Notes: generated by a model not told the origin, from the sequence alone. Numbered from the stretch's first letter, positions 8,780 to 17,759 are shown. The stretch: 64,000 nucleotides of DNA from Pigmentiphaga litoralis (GCF_014651835.1 NZ_BMXQ01000001.1:2826120-2890119); one strand, 5' to 3'. Translations and numbers: made by a program.

Positions 8780-8839
8780 ATACGATTATCTGATGATGTG
8801 GATTCGACGCGATGAGTCCGACACCATGAATCCGACGCC

Positions 8840-9763
8840 ATGAACCTCACCCTGCGCCAACTCCGGGCATTCACCGCCGTGGCCGACACGGGCAGCTTTA
8901 CGGCGGCCGCGGCCACCCTGCATCTGACGCAGTCTGCGTTGAGCGTGCTCATCCGTGAAATGGAAGCCGACCTGGGCGTGCGGCTGTTTGATCGCCATAC
9001 CCGCCGCGTGGTGCTGTCCGAAGCGGGCCGCGAATTCCAGCCGGCGGTGCAGCGCATGCTGGGAGACCTGGCCACGGCCGTGTCCGGCCTGACCGACCTG
9101 CGCGACAAACGGCGCGGCGTGCTGCGTCTGGCAGCCCCGCAGTTCATGGCTTGCACCTGGATGCCGCCCGTGATCGCCGCATTCCGCGCGCGTTACCCGG
9201 CCATCGAAGTGCGCCTTGCCGACACGCCGCCCGAGCATCTGCTGGCCGGCATTCCGTCGGGCGAAGTCGAACTGGCCATCGGCCAGGACATCGAGGTCGA
9301 TGACACGTTCGAGCGCCACACGCTGTTCAAGGATCGGCACTGGCTGGTCTGCCGGGCGGACCACGCCTTTGCCCGCCGTCGTCAGGTCGCATGGACCGAC
9401 CTGGCCGACGAGACCTTCATCGCCCCCACGCGCGACTTTCTGCGGCGCGTGCTGCCCGAACTCGACACCCCCGCGCGCGAAGCCCTGTCGGCATCGGGGA
9501 CGCAGTCCGTGTCCTACATCACGACCGCGCTTGGCATGACCGAGGCGGGCCTGGGCGTCACGGTCTGCCCAAGTTACGCGGCCCGCACGGTGCAGGCGCA
9601 TGGCCTGGTCATGGTGCCGCTGATCAAGCCCGCCTTCCATCGCACCATCTGCGTGTACGGCATGTCACGCCGCGCGCCGTCCCCCGCGGCGCAGAGTTTC
9701 ATTGACGTGCTGCATGAGCATGTCGCGCAGCAGGCGGCCAGCAAATCCCGCGTTCATGGCTAG
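8840..9763 (+). CDS. LysR-family transcriptional regulator
   Basis: The 307-aa product has an N-terminal winged helix-turn-helix (LRQLRAFTAVADTGSFTAAA, residues 5-24, with LTQSALSVLIREMEADLG) and a C-terminal effector-binding domain from about residue 90. It is transcribed away from the VOC-hydrolase-hydroxylase-Bug operon, the standard layout for a LysR activator of the facing operon and repressor of itself. The inducer is likely the aromatic substrate or an intermediate (inference). An upstream in-frame ATG at 8828 would add four residues. Confidence 0.93.
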   Translation: MNLTLRQLRAFTAVADTGSFTAAAATLHLTQSALSVLIREMEADLGVRLFDRHTRRVVLSEAGREFQPAVQRMLGDLATAVSGLTDLRDKRRGVLRLAAPQFMACTWMPPVIAAFRARYPAIEVRLADTPPEHLLAGIPSGEVELAIGQDIEVDDTFERHTLFKDRHWLVCRADHAFARRRQVAWTDLADETFIAPTRDFLRRVLPELDTPAREALSASGTQSVSYITTALGMTEAGLGVTVCPSYAARTVQAHGLVMVPLIKPAFHRTICVYGMSRRAPSPAAQSFIDVLHEHVAQQAASKSRVHG

Positions 9764-9843
9764 CGTTCCGGCAGTGGATCGACGTGAGCAGCGCAGTCCA
9801 CGACAGCACGCACACCTGAACTTGCACACCCTGCGCGCCTGAT

Positions 9844-11364
9844 TCAAATCGGGTCGTCGAGCCCCGACTGCACCTGCTCGGCCGCACGCAGCACCGCGCG
9901 TGCCTTGGCTTCCGTCTCGGCCCATTCCTTTTCAGGCTCCGAATCCGCCACCACGCCTGCCGCGGCCTGCACGTACAGCATGCCGTTCTTGATGACCCCG
10001 GTGCGGATCGCGATCGCCACGTCCATCTCGCCGCCGTAGCTCAGGTAGCCTGCGGCGCCGGCATAGATGCAGCGGCGCACCGGTTCCAGCTCGTCGATCA
10101 GTTCCATGGCGCGCACTTTTGGCGCGCCCGACAGCGTGCCCGCCGGGAAGGTGGCGCGCAGCACGTCCATCGAGCTCATGCCTTCACGCAGGGTGCCGGT
10201 CACGTTGGACACCAGGTGCATGACGTGGGAATACCGTTCGATGGCCATCTGGTCGGTCACCACCACCGAGCCGATGTCCGCAATGCGGCCAACGTCGTTG
10301 CGGGCCAGATCGATCAGCATGACGTGCTCGGCGATTTCTTTTGGATCCGCGCGCAACTCATCCGCCAGGGCGGCGTCTTCTTCCGGCGTCGCGCCGCGCG
10401 GCCGCGTGCCCGCCAGCGGACGGATGGTGACCTTCTGCCGGGTCGCGCCGCCTTCGGTCACGACTTCCTGTCGCACAAGAATCTCGGGTGACGCCCCCAC
10501 GACCTGGAAGTCGCCGAAGTTCCAGAAGTACATGTACGGCGATGGGTTCAGCGAGCGCAGCGCGCGGTACAAGGACAGCGGCGAGTCGCGGAAGGGCTTG
10601 GCGATCACCTGCCCCACCTGCACTTGCATCAGGTCGCCCGCGGCAATGTATTCCTTGGCCTTGACGACCGCAGCCAGATAGTCGGCCTTGGGGAAATTGC
10701 GCTGCGTTTCCGTCGGCAGGCTGGCCTGGCTGTAGGGGATGTCGACAGGCTTGCGCAGCTGGGCGCGCAGGTCGCGCAGCCGGTTGCGGGCGCGCGGATA
10801 GGCTTCGGGCAAGGAAGGATCGGCGTACACGACCAGGTACAGGCGCCCGGTCAGGTTGTCGACGATGGCCAGTTCATCGATCAACAGCAGCAGCATGTCG
10901 GGCACCGGATCGCCCATGCCGGCGGGATCGGGCTTGGTGCACGGGCCCAGCTTTTTCTCGATGTGGCGGACCATGTCGTAGCCGAAGTAGCCGGCCAGCC
11001 CGCCAATGAAGCGCGGCATGCCGGGGCGCAGCGCCACCTTGAAACGCTTCTGGTAGTCGGCCACGAAGGCCAGCGGATCGCCGTCATGGGTTTCGGTCAC
11101 GACGCCGTCTTCGACCACGTCGGTCACGGTGCCATGGGTGCGCATGAAGGCGCGCGCCGGCAGGCCGATGAAAGAATAGCGGCCGAAGCGCTCGCCGCCC
11201 ACGACCGATTCGAGCAGGCAGCTCATGGCGCCCTTGGCCGGGCCGGTCTGGGCCAGCTTCAGGTACAGCGCGAGCGGCGTATCGAGGTCGGCATAGGTTT
11301 CGGCGACCAGCGGGATGCGGTTGTAACCCTGGGCGGCAAGCGCCTGGAATTCGACTTCTGTCAT
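9844..11364 (-). CDS. trpE: Anthranilate synthase component I
   Basis: TrpE converts chorismate to anthranilate with ammonia supplied by TrpG. The product is 506 aa, normal length, with no fused amidotransferase. The tryptophan feedback site motif LLES is present (AMSCLLESVVGGERFGRYSF). The chorismate-binding core includes IRPLAGTRPRGATPEED, HVMLIDLARNDVGRI and FPAGTLSGAPKVRAMELIDE. The start at 11364 was chosen for its GAGGAAA ribosome site; a longer frame to 11433 runs into the leader. A leader with a Trp-rich short ORF and hairpin lies just upstream. The expected neighbour trpG is displaced 8.9 kb downstream. Confidence 0.97.
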   Translation of the reverse strand: MTEVEFQALAAQGYNRIPLVAETYADLDTPLALYLKLAQTGPAKGAMSCLLESVVGGERFGRYSFIGLPARAFMRTHGTVTDVVEDGVVTETHDGDPLAFVADYQKRFKVALRPGMPRFIGGLAGYFGYDMVRHIEKKLGPCTKPDPAGMGDPVPDMLLLLIDELAIVDNLTGRLYLVVYADPSLPEAYPRARNRLRDLRAQLRKPVDIPYSQASLPTETQRNFPKADYLAAVVKAKEYIAAGDLMQVQVGQVIAKPFRDSPLSLYRALRSLNPSPYMYFWNFGDFQVVGASPEILVRQEVVTEGGATRQKVTIRPLAGTRPRGATPEEDAALADELRADPKEIAEHVMLIDLARNDVGRIADIGSVVVTDQMAIERYSHVMHLVSNVTGTLREGMSSMDVLRATFPAGTLSGAPKVRAMELIDELEPVRRCIYAGAAGYLSYGGEMDVAIAIRTGVIKNGMLYVQAAAGVVADSEPEKEWAETEAKARAVLRAAEQVQSGLDDPI

Positions 11365-11496
11365 GGTTTCCTCGAGAACATGCGGTGTCTGGGGCACCAC
11401 CCGCATCTTGGGTTCCGGAGTCGGACATGACATGACGACGCCTCCGGTCCTTCAGGACACGGGCGGGGTCGATTCGAAAACTTGGGGTCAAACGAT

Positions 11497-11527
11497 GGCC
11501 GGACGTTCAGTCGCTGAACGATCGGCC
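11497..11527 (-). terminator. trpL: Attenuator hairpin in the trpE leader
   Basis: On the minus strand the arms ggccg-at-cgttcag and ctgaacg-tc-cggcc form a 14-bp stem (two mismatches) with a 3-base loop, followed by atcgttt. It begins 8 bases after the stop of the Trp-rich leader ORF. The leader segment CGTTCGTCAGTCG could pair instead with the CGACTGAACG part of this hairpin, giving an alternative fold. The T-run is weak, so read-through control is inferred. Confidence 0.65.
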
Positions 11528-11535
11528 GGGAAGAA

Positions 11536-11610
11536 TCACCACCACCCGACTGACGAACGCCACCAGCGCCAGGTGGCGCAGGTCGGGATCGCGAGGGTGA
11601 TGGTCAGCAT
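11536..11610 (-). CDS. trpL: trp operon leader peptide
   Basis: This 24-codon frame starts with ATG at 11610 and ends with TGA at 11536. Five of its 24 residues are Trp (positions 14, 16, 17, 23, 24; core TWRWWRSSVGWW). It lies between gph and trpE, 172 bases before the trpE start, and is followed directly by a strong hairpin. This is the classic layout of a ribosome-mediated trp attenuator: stalling at scarce Trp codons would favour an antiterminator fold. No strong Shine-Dalgarno sequence precedes the ATG, which is the main doubt. It is shorter than usual gene-calling cut-offs. Confidence 0.8.
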   Translation of the reverse strand: MLTITLAIPTCATWRWWRSSVGWW

Positions 11611-11661
11611 GCGGATGATTGAATTCGTAAACGTTGAACAAGTCAGCGATGTTGCCGTGGA

Positions 11662-12378
11662 TCAGTGCATCGTCAGCGGCAAGGGTTCGGATCCGGAAGC
11701 GGCAGAGGCGGTGCGTGACGCGGTCCACTCGGCGGCTTCCTTGATGCTTGCGACTATACCATCGGCCTCGATGGATCGGATATCCCGCCCCTCGTTGTAG
11801 CCATAGGGCACGAGGAGCACGGTGCACCCGGCCGCACGGCCCGATGACGCGTCATTCATGGAATCGCCGATCACCAGTGCATCGGCAGGCGCGACGCCAA
11901 GCTGTTCGCAGGCATAGAGCATGGGCAGGGGATCGGGCTTCTTGCGTTCTACCGTGTCGCCGCTGACGATCACGTCGAAGAAGGCATGCAGCCCGAGGTT
12001 CTTGAGCAGCGGCCCGGTGAATTCCGCCGCCTTGTTGGTGACCACGGCCAGCTTGAGCCCCTGTGCGCGCATGGCCTGCAGGCCTTCGATCACGCCGTCG
12101 AAGATGCGCGTCTTTTCGCCATTGATCATGTGATACGCATGGCGGAACGATGCCAGCGCTTCAGGGAAACGTTCATGTTCGGTCGCCTCGTCCATGCTGG
12201 CGGCCAGCGCGCGATGCACCAGGTTTTCCACGCCCTTGCCCACGTAGGTGGCAATGACGTCTTCGCGCAGCGGCGACATGCCCAGGTCGACACGCATCGC
12301 GTTGACGGCGTAGGCCAGGTCAGGCACCGAGTCGACCAGGGTACCGTCGAGGTCGAACAACACAGCGTGCAAGGGCAT
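11662..12378 (-). CDS. gph: Phosphoglycolate phosphatase
   Basis: Gph removes phosphate from 2-phosphoglycolate. The 238-aa HAD-superfamily product has motif I DLDGTLVDS, motif II VVTNK, the motif III lysine in RKKPDP and motif IV IGDSMNDASSG. The start at 12378 gives the usual N-terminus MPLHAVLFDLDGTLVD with an AGGA upstream. A longer frame reaches 12501, where its ATG overlaps the rpe stop, but that extra N-terminus is not family-like. The order rpe-gph-trpE is standard for Burkholderiales. Confidence 0.95.
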   Translation of the reverse strand: MPLHAVLFDLDGTLVDSVPDLAYAVNAMRVDLGMSPLREDVIATYVGKGVENLVHRALAASMDEATEHERFPEALASFRHAYHMINGEKTRIFDGVIEGLQAMRAQGLKLAVVTNKAAEFTGPLLKNLGLHAFFDVIVSGDTVERKKPDPLPMLYACEQLGVAPADALVIGDSMNDASSGRAAGCTVLLVPYGYNEGRDIRSIEADGIVASIKEAAEWTASRTASAASGSEPLPLTMH

Positions 12379-12497
12379 GGCAATTCCTGGATGAGGGGGT
12401 ACGCGGGGGGTGCGCAAGACGTTTTTGAAGCGGCGCGGACACTGTGAGCCAAGCATACGGCAAGTGCCGTGCCCGCGGCGTCCGCACCGGACCGGCA

Positions 12498-13214
12498 TCA
12501 CGCGGCCAGCGAGGCGCCCCTGGCGATCTGCGCACGCAGGTCCCGGATGACGCCTGCGTAATCCGGCTTGCCAAAAATGGCCGAGCCCGCCACGAAGGTA
12601 TCGGCGCCTGCCGCATGAATCTCGGCAATGTTGTCGATCTTGACGCCGCCATCGACTTCCAGCGCAATGGTGTAGCCGGTCTCGGCGCGCCAGCGGTCAA
12701 TGCGGGCGCGCGCCTGCCGCAGCTTGGGCAAGGTGCTCGGCAGGAAGCTCTGCCCGCCAAAGCCGGGGTTGACCGACATCAGCAGGACGACGTCCAGCTT
12801 GTCCATGACGTAGTCCATGTAATCGAGCGGGGTAGCCGGGTTGAACACCAGCCCCGCATGACAGCCGTGATCCCGGATTAATGCAAGCGTGCGGTCCACA
12901 TGACGTGACGCTTCAGGGTGAAAGCTGATAATGTTTGCCCCGGCTTTCGCAAACATCGGCACGAGCGCATCCACCGGCTCGACCATCAGGTGCACGTCGA
13001 TCGGCACTTGCACATGCGGCCGGATCGCTTCGCACACCAGCGGACCGATCGTCAGGTTCGGCACATAATGGTTGTCCATGACATCGAAATGGATCCAGTC
13101 CGCACCGGCGCTTACAACGTTACGCACCTCTTCCCCGAGCCGGGCGAAATCGGCGGATAAAATGCTTGGAGCAATGCGGGTGGCGTGCGGGTCGAACGGC
13201 GTCAGATCGGTCAT
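12498..13214 (-). CDS. rpe: Ribulose-phosphate 3-epimerase
   Basis: Rpe interconverts ribulose 5-phosphate and xylulose 5-phosphate in the pentose phosphate pathway. The 238-aa TIM-barrel product shows the family signatures [52 protein letters not shown] and [10 protein letters not shown], with the catalytic Asp in each of the HFDVMD and EVDGG motifs. It is upstream of gph on the same strand and divergent from apaG. Confidence 0.97.
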   Translation of the reverse strand: MTDLTPFDPHATRIAPSILSADFARLGEEVRNVVSAGADWIHFDVMDNHYVPNLTIGPLVCEAIRPHVQVPIDVHLMVEPVDALVPMFAKAGANIISFHPEASRHVDRTLALIRDHGCHAGLVFNPATPLDYMDYVMDKLDVVLLMSVNPGFGGQSFLPSTLPKLRQARARIDRWRAETGYTIALEVDGGVKIDNIAEIHAAGADTFVAGSAIFGKPDYAGVIRDLRAQIARGASLAA

Positions 13215-13330
13215 GGAAGCTTCCAGTGCAGAGATGTCAGGCCGGGCGCCTCAGGCGGGAGGCTGCGGAGCAATCCGCACCGGTCATCCCGTGAATTGTA
13301 TGAAATTTGTCGTATCGATATGGCGCACGC

Positions 13331-13705
13331 ATGAAATCTCACGAATTGTCGGTCACCGTTGAACCGCGCTATCTCGCCGATCAGTCCGATCCGGCCGAGA
13401 ATCAGTACATTTTCGCCTACACGATACGCATCACGAATTCGGGGTCGCAGCCTGTCCAGTTGATCAGCCGCCATTGGGTCATTACCGACGGGAACCAGCA
13501 GGAACAGGAAGTCCGCGGCCTGGGCGTGGTGGGTCAGCAACCGTTGCTGCAACCGGGCCAGAGCTTCGAATACACCAGCGGCTGTCCGCTATCGACCCCG
13601 GTTGGCACCATGCGCGGCACGTATCACTGCGTCGGCGACAACGGCAGCCCGTTCGAAGTCGACATTCCCGAATTCGTGCTGGCCGTGCCACGCACCCTTC
13701 ACTGA
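13331..13705 (+). CDS. apaG: ApaG protein (Co2+/Mg2+ efflux-associated, DUF525)
   Basis: The 124-aa product is a single ApaG domain of fibronectin-like beta fold: VTVEPRYLADQSDPAENQY, QLISRHWVITDGN, VRGLGVVGQQPLLQPGQSF and TMRGTYHCVGDNG are conserved. The role in divalent-cation resistance is known only genetically. The ATG at 13331 was chosen over an in-frame TTG at 13307. It faces rpe across 116 bases, as in related genomes. Confidence 0.95.
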   Translation: MKSHELSVTVEPRYLADQSDPAENQYIFAYTIRITNSGSQPVQLISRHWVITDGNQQEQEVRGLGVVGQQPLLQPGQSFEYTSGCPLSTPVGTMRGTYHCVGDNGSPFEVDIPEFVLAVPRTLH

Positions 13706-13875
13706 CCGCGCGGGTCGCGCGTCGGATCCTGCTTCGTGCCGGGATCGGCGGCGTCCGCAGCCGGGGGCTTGCGCAGCTCCTGACCGAGCTGCTTGCGCTT
13801 CGGCCACACGGTCCACATCACGATGAATACCAGCAAGGCAAGCGCCAATGCCGCTTCCAGAAGGAGCAACCACAT
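13699..13875 (-). CDS. Small single-span membrane protein
   Basis: The 58-aa product has one N-terminal hydrophobic helix (MWLLLLEAALALALLVFIVM) followed by a short charged tail with WPKRKQLGQELRKPP. It probably sits in the inner membrane with the tail in the cytoplasm. Its function is unknown. Its start codon lies only one base from the mltA start codon on the other strand, and its end overlaps the 3' end of apaG by 7 bases. No clear ribosome site is visible, which lowers confidence. Confidence 0.65.
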   Translation of the reverse strand: MWLLLLEAALALALLVFIVMWTVWPKRKQLGQELRKPPAADAADPGTKQDPTRDPRGQ

Positions 13876-13876
13876 A

Positions 13877-15358
13877 ATGTCCGTTCGCAAGGTCACTGCG
13901 AAAAAGTCTGTCTTGTCCCACTGTAACCGCTTGCGCCCCGCGGTGCTGACGCTGTGCGCGGCGCTGGCCCTGGCGGGCTGCGGCGGTGCGCCCGTGACCG
14001 TCCTGCCCGATTCGGGTGGCGACGCCGGCCCGTCGGGCTCGTCTGGCACGTCCGGGGCCTATGGATCGCCGGGGTCCGCCTATCCCGCCCCCTCCGGCGG
14101 CACGGCCGTGTCCCCCGACCCCGTGCATCCGGCGCCCACCACGACGCCGGGCGGCATCGCGCTGCCGCCGGCCGCTGCACGCCCGCCGGCAGCCCCGGTC
14201 GCTCGTCCGGCCAGCAAGCCTGCCCTGCAGGCCAGCAAACACTTCGTGCGCAGCGGGTGGGCCTCGGTCAGCGGCTGGCAGGCGGACGCCGTCGAAAGCG
14301 CATGGACGACCTTCCAGGACAATTGCCGTTCGATCATGCTGCGCACGGGTCGCCCGGTGTCGCTTGCCGCGCCGCAGACCGTCGATCCCTACGCGTGGCA
14401 GCAGGTGTGCGCCGCGGCGCGTGATCCGTCGCTGCGCAATCCCGGCCCGGCGCAGGCCCGCGCCTTCCTTGAAAAATGGCTGGAACCCTGGACCGTACGC
14501 ACCCCCACCGGCGAAGCCGCCACGGGCCTGGCGACCGCCTATTACGAGCCCCTGGTGCGCGCGTCCCGCGTGCGCGGCGGCCCGTACCAGTGGCCGCTGT
14601 ATGCCGTGCCGAACGATCTCCTGGTGCTGGACATGGGCTCGCTGTACCCGGAACTGGCGGGCAAGCGGGTGCGCGGCAAACTCGATGGCAAGCGCGTCGT
14701 GCCGTATGACAGCCGCGCCGAACTGGAACGCGCCGGCCGCGAGCCGGCGGCGATCGTATGGGTCAGCGATCCGGTCGATGCCTTCTTTCTGCAGGTGCAG
14801 GGAACGGGGCGTGCTTCGCTGGACGACGGTCCGGGCAAGGGCGGCGTTATCCGCGTGGCTTATGCCGAGCACAACGGCCATCCGTACGTGTCGATCGGCC
14901 GCTGGCTGGTGGACCAGGGCGAACTGACGCTGGATCAGGCGTCGATGCAAAGCATCAAGGCGTGGGCCAAAGCCCACCCGGCGCGGGTGAAGGAAATGCT
15001 GAACGCGAACCCGGCGGTGGTGTTCTTCCGGGAAGAGCCGGTGGTCAATCCCGAAGAAGGCCCGAAGGGTGCGTTCGGAATGCCATTGACGGCGCAGCGG
15101 TCGATTGCGGTGGATCCGGCCATCGTTCCGCTGGGCGCACCAGCGTTCCTGTCGACCACCATGCCCAACTCCAAGGTGCCGCTGCAGAAGATGGTGTTTG
15201 CGCAGGATACGGGCAGCGCCATCAAGGGACCGGCCCGGGCGGACGTGTTCTGGGGGTATGGCGATGAAGCCGGCGAGCAGGCCGGCCGCATGAAGCAACC
15301 CAGCAAGATGTGGGTGCTGTGGCCCAAGGGTGAAGGCGCGCCGGCGCCTGCGCGGTAA
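13877..15358 (+). CDS. mltA: Membrane-bound lytic murein transglycosylase A
   Basis: MltA cleaves peptidoglycan glycan strands, forming 1,6-anhydromuramyl ends, from the outer membrane. The 493-aa product has a lipoprotein signal ending in LALAGC, then a low-complexity Gly/Ser/Pro linker (about residues 40-110), the MltA barrel (ATAYYEPLVRAS, VDAFFLQVQGTGR) and a C-terminal 3D domain (VFAQDTGSAIKGPARADVF) carrying the conserved Asp residues. The start at 13877 has an aaggag 10 bases upstream. Longer frames overlap the opposite small gene and lack a signal peptide at the N-terminus. Confidence 0.95.
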   Translation: MSVRKVTAKKSVLSHCNRLRPAVLTLCAALALAGCGGAPVTVLPDSGGDAGPSGSSGTSGAYGSPGSAYPAPSGGTAVSPDPVHPAPTTTPGGIALPPAAARPPAAPVARPASKPALQASKHFVRSGWASVSGWQADAVESAWTTFQDNCRSIMLRTGRPVSLAAPQTVDPYAWQQVCAAARDPSLRNPGPAQARAFLEKWLEPWTVRTPTGEAATGLATAYYEPLVRASRVRGGPYQWPLYAVPNDLLVLDMGSLYPELAGKRVRGKLDGKRVVPYDSRAELERAGREPAAIVWVSDPVDAFFLQVQGTGRASLDDGPGKGGVIRVAYAEHNGHPYVSIGRWLVDQGELTLDQASMQSIKAWAKAHPARVKEMLNANPAVVFFREEPVVNPEEGPKGAFGMPLTAQRSIAVDPAIVPLGAPAFLSTTMPNSKVPLQKMVFAQDTGSAIKGPARADVFWGYGDEAGEQAGRMKQPSKMWVLWPKGEGAPAPAR

Positions 15359-15402
15359 GCGCTAAGGTGACCCGGCGCCGCCACGCCGGTCCCTGCAACC
15401 GC

Positions 15403-15435
15403 AAAAAAACGCGCCGGGAACACCGGCGCGTTTTT
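15403..15435. terminator. Bidirectional rho-independent terminator
   Basis: A run of seven A, a stem of cgcgccgg with ccggcgcg around a 5-base loop, and five T form a symmetrical terminator. It serves the convergent mltA (plus) and dsbC (minus) genes. Confidence 0.92.
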
Positions 15436-15463
15436 CGTTTGAAAAGGCAAATTCAGGGCGGGC

Positions 15464-16261
15464 TCAGCCCTTGCCCATCGAGTCCAGCTTGGCCTTCAGC
15501 TGGTCCGGCGGCATCGCGCCACCGACCCGGGTGTTGTCGCCGAAAAAGATCGTGGGCGTGCCGGTGATCTGCAACTTCTTGCCCAGCGCGACGACCTTCT
15601 CGATCGGGGTGTCGCACGTGCCGGCGCCCGTCGGCGTCTTGCCATTGAGCATCCAGTCATCCCAGGTCTTGGCACGGTCGGCCGAACACCACACCGCGCG
15701 CGATTTGGTGGTCGAGTCCGGCGCCAGGATCGGGTACAGGAAGGTGTACACCGTCACGTTGTCGATGCCGGTCATGGACTTTCGCAACTGTTTGCAATAA
15801 CCACAGTTCGGGTCTTCGAACAGCGCGATGCGGCGCGAGCCGTCGCCCCGCACCTGCTTGATCGCCAGGTCCAGCGGCAGTTCGTCGAAGTTGATCGCCA
15901 GCAGTTTTTCCACGCGTTCGCGGGTCACGTTGCGTTTGGTGGCCGCGTCGATCAGCGTGCCATCCAGCACGAAGCTGACCTTTTCGTCGGTGTAGAGCAG
16001 GTCCGATCCGATGCGCACCTCGAACAGGCCGTAGGGCGTACGGGTCACGCTGTCGATGGCGACGGCGCCGAAACGATCGGTGAACAGTTTCCTGACCGTG
16101 TTCTCGGCGGCGGTGGGCGCAGGCGCGGCGGCCTTGGCGGCCGGGGCGGTCATGGCCGCGGCAGTCGGCGCCTTGGCGGGCGACAGCTGGGCCGACACGG
16201 CGGCAGGCAGGGCCAGGGACAACATCAGGGCGGACAGGCAGCCCGCTACGGTTCGCTTCAT
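15464..16261 (-). CDS. dsbC: Thiol:disulfide interchange protein DsbC
   Basis: DsbC is a periplasmic disulfide isomerase kept reduced by DsbD. The 265-aa product has a signal peptide (MKRTVAGCLSALMLSLALPA), an Ala-rich linker to about residue 52, an N-terminal dimerisation domain and a thioredoxin-fold domain. The active site is Cys153-Gly-Tyr-Cys156 (EDPNCGYCKQL), with the cis-Pro loop in ITGTPTIFF. The start at 16261 has aaggaag upstream. The long frame that runs on to 17761 is an artefact of an open reading frame antisense to nothing coding. It follows the UbiH-type gene by 44 bases. Confidence 0.95.
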   Translation of the reverse strand: MKRTVAGCLSALMLSLALPAAVSAQLSPAKAPTAAAMTAPAAKAAAPAPTAAENTVRKLFTDRFGAVAIDSVTRTPYGLFEVRIGSDLLYTDEKVSFVLDGTLIDAATKRNVTRERVEKLLAINFDELPLDLAIKQVRGDGSRRIALFEDPNCGYCKQLRKSMTGIDNVTVYTFLYPILAPDSTTKSRAVWCSADRAKTWDDWMLNGKTPTGAGTCDTPIEKVVALGKKLQITGTPTIFFGDNTRVGGAMPPDQLKAKLDSMGKG

Positions 16262-16305
16262 AGTCTTCCTTTCTTGATCGCCCAATGATAGCGCGTGGGT
16301 CCGGT

Positions 16306-17559
16306 TCAGCGCCCCGACGCGCCCTGCACCAGCAGGCGCTTCAGCGGCGGCAGGCGGTCCACGACATTCATGCCGGCATTGCGCAGCCAGTTCACGGGGG
16401 CCAGTTGCGAGTCGAACAGCCGGTACAGCCCGTCGGTCGCCAGGCGCATGGCGAGCAGGGGTTCGGCGCGGGCGCGTTGATAGCGGCGCAGCACGCGCAG
16501 GTCGTACACATTGCGATAGGCCTCGCGCGCGGCCAGGGTGTCGGCCAGCGCCTTGGCGTCGCCCAGGCCCAGGTTCAGGCCCTGCCCGGCCAGCGGGTGC
16601 ACCAGGTGCGCCGCGTCGCCCACCAGCGCGACGCCGGGCGCCACCATCTGGCTCGCCGTCTGCAAGGCGAGCGGAAAGCCCACAAGCGATGTCCGGGCCG
16701 TCAGGGCGCCCAACAGGCCGCCAGTGGCTTCGAACAGGCGCTCGCCCATGGCGACGCGCTGCGTGGCCGCATCCATGCCCAGCAAGGCGTCGGCCTTGGC
16801 GGTGCGCATCGACCAGACCATCGACACCTGCGGCTGACCGTCGGCATCGGGCATGGGCAGCAGGGCAAGCACGCCATCGGGCGTGAACCACTGGCGCGCG
16901 CGGCCCTGATGCGGCAAGGCCACCGACAGGTGCATGACCAGCCCGGTCGCATCGTAGGCCGACCGTGTCACGGGCAGACCGATCGACTCGCGCAAGGGCG
17001 ACTCGGCGCCATCCGCCCCCACGGCCAGACCGCAGGGCAGGCTTGCGTGGTTCGCGGTCCGCAGCATCAGGGGGGCATCGGGCGCGTGGCGCTCCAGGCC
17101 GGCATAGCGGTCGGCGATCCAGCGGATGTTGAACATCTGCACGGCCTGGCGCAGCGCCCGTTCCAGCTCGCGGGACTCGACGATCCAGGCCATCGCGGCC
17201 AGGCCGCCTTGCCATGCCGACAGTTCCACGCGCCCGGTCGACGGCGCCGGCAGGCGGCGCAAGGCATCGGCGGATGCCGACGCGGCGTCGCCGAAGACTT
17301 CCATGGCGTCGACCGGCGTCACGCGGTCGGGGGGCAGCAGGTCCCAGATGCCGAGCTCGGCCAGAAATTGCTGGCTGGCCGGCGAAATGGCATAGACACG
17401 CGGATCGAACTCGCCTGCGCGGGCCGGCGGCAGCGGCGCCTTCGGGCCGAGCAGCGCCACGTCCTGGTCCTTGCGGGCAAGCGCCAGCGCGCTGGCCAGG
17501 CCGGCGATGCCGGTACCGATCACGATGATGGTCGAGGCGGAAGAGCGGGAAGTGTTCAT
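16306..17559 (-). CDS. UbiH/UbiF/COQ6-family FAD-dependent hydroxylase
   Basis: Enzymes of this family hydroxylate the ubiquinone ring. The 417-aa product starts with the FAD fold IIVIGTGIAGLASALALARK and has the family signature VALVGDAAHLVHPLAGQGLNLGLGD split around residue 300. This includes the intact GDAAH motif. Which ring carbon it acts on (UbiH, UbiF or UbiI type) cannot be decided here. The start at 17559 is preferred; a second ATG 11 codons upstream (17592) is possible. It lies upstream of dsbC on the same strand. Confidence 0.88.
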   Translation of the reverse strand: MNTSRSSASTIIVIGTGIAGLASALALARKDQDVALLGPKAPLPPARAGEFDPRVYAISPASQQFLAELGIWDLLPPDRVTPVDAMEVFGDAASASADALRRLPAPSTGRVELSAWQGGLAAMAWIVESRELERALRQAVQMFNIRWIADRYAGLERHAPDAPLMLRTANHASLPCGLAVGADGAESPLRESIGLPVTRSAYDATGLVMHLSVALPHQGRARQWFTPDGVLALLPMPDADGQPQVSMVWSMRTAKADALLGMDAATQRVAMGERLFEATGGLLGALTARTSLVGFPLALQTASQMVAPGVALVGDAAHLVHPLAGQGLNLGLGDAKALADTLAAREAYRNVYDLRVLRRYQRARAEPLLAMRLATDGLYRLFDSQLAPVNWLRNAGMNVVDRLPPLKRLLVQGASGR

Positions 17560-17759
17560 GGCGCGGCTCGAAGAGAAGACGGTTGGCGGCATGACCGCCA
17601 GGCAAGGGATGCCTGAGTTTACCGTTCATGCCGGGAGCGGCAGTCACACAATCTTCACCCGTCGGGCGGGCAAGTCTGCGACAGTGGCGGCTGACACGGC
17701 GGCCCCAGCCGCCAGGGTGGATCGGCGGCCCTTCACGCCGGCATGCGCAGGCGGCTCCC

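Noticed and set aside
13589-15298. A 569-codon minus-strand frame opposite mltA
   Set aside because: Shadow frame; mltA on the plus strand carries a lipobox and the 3D domain.
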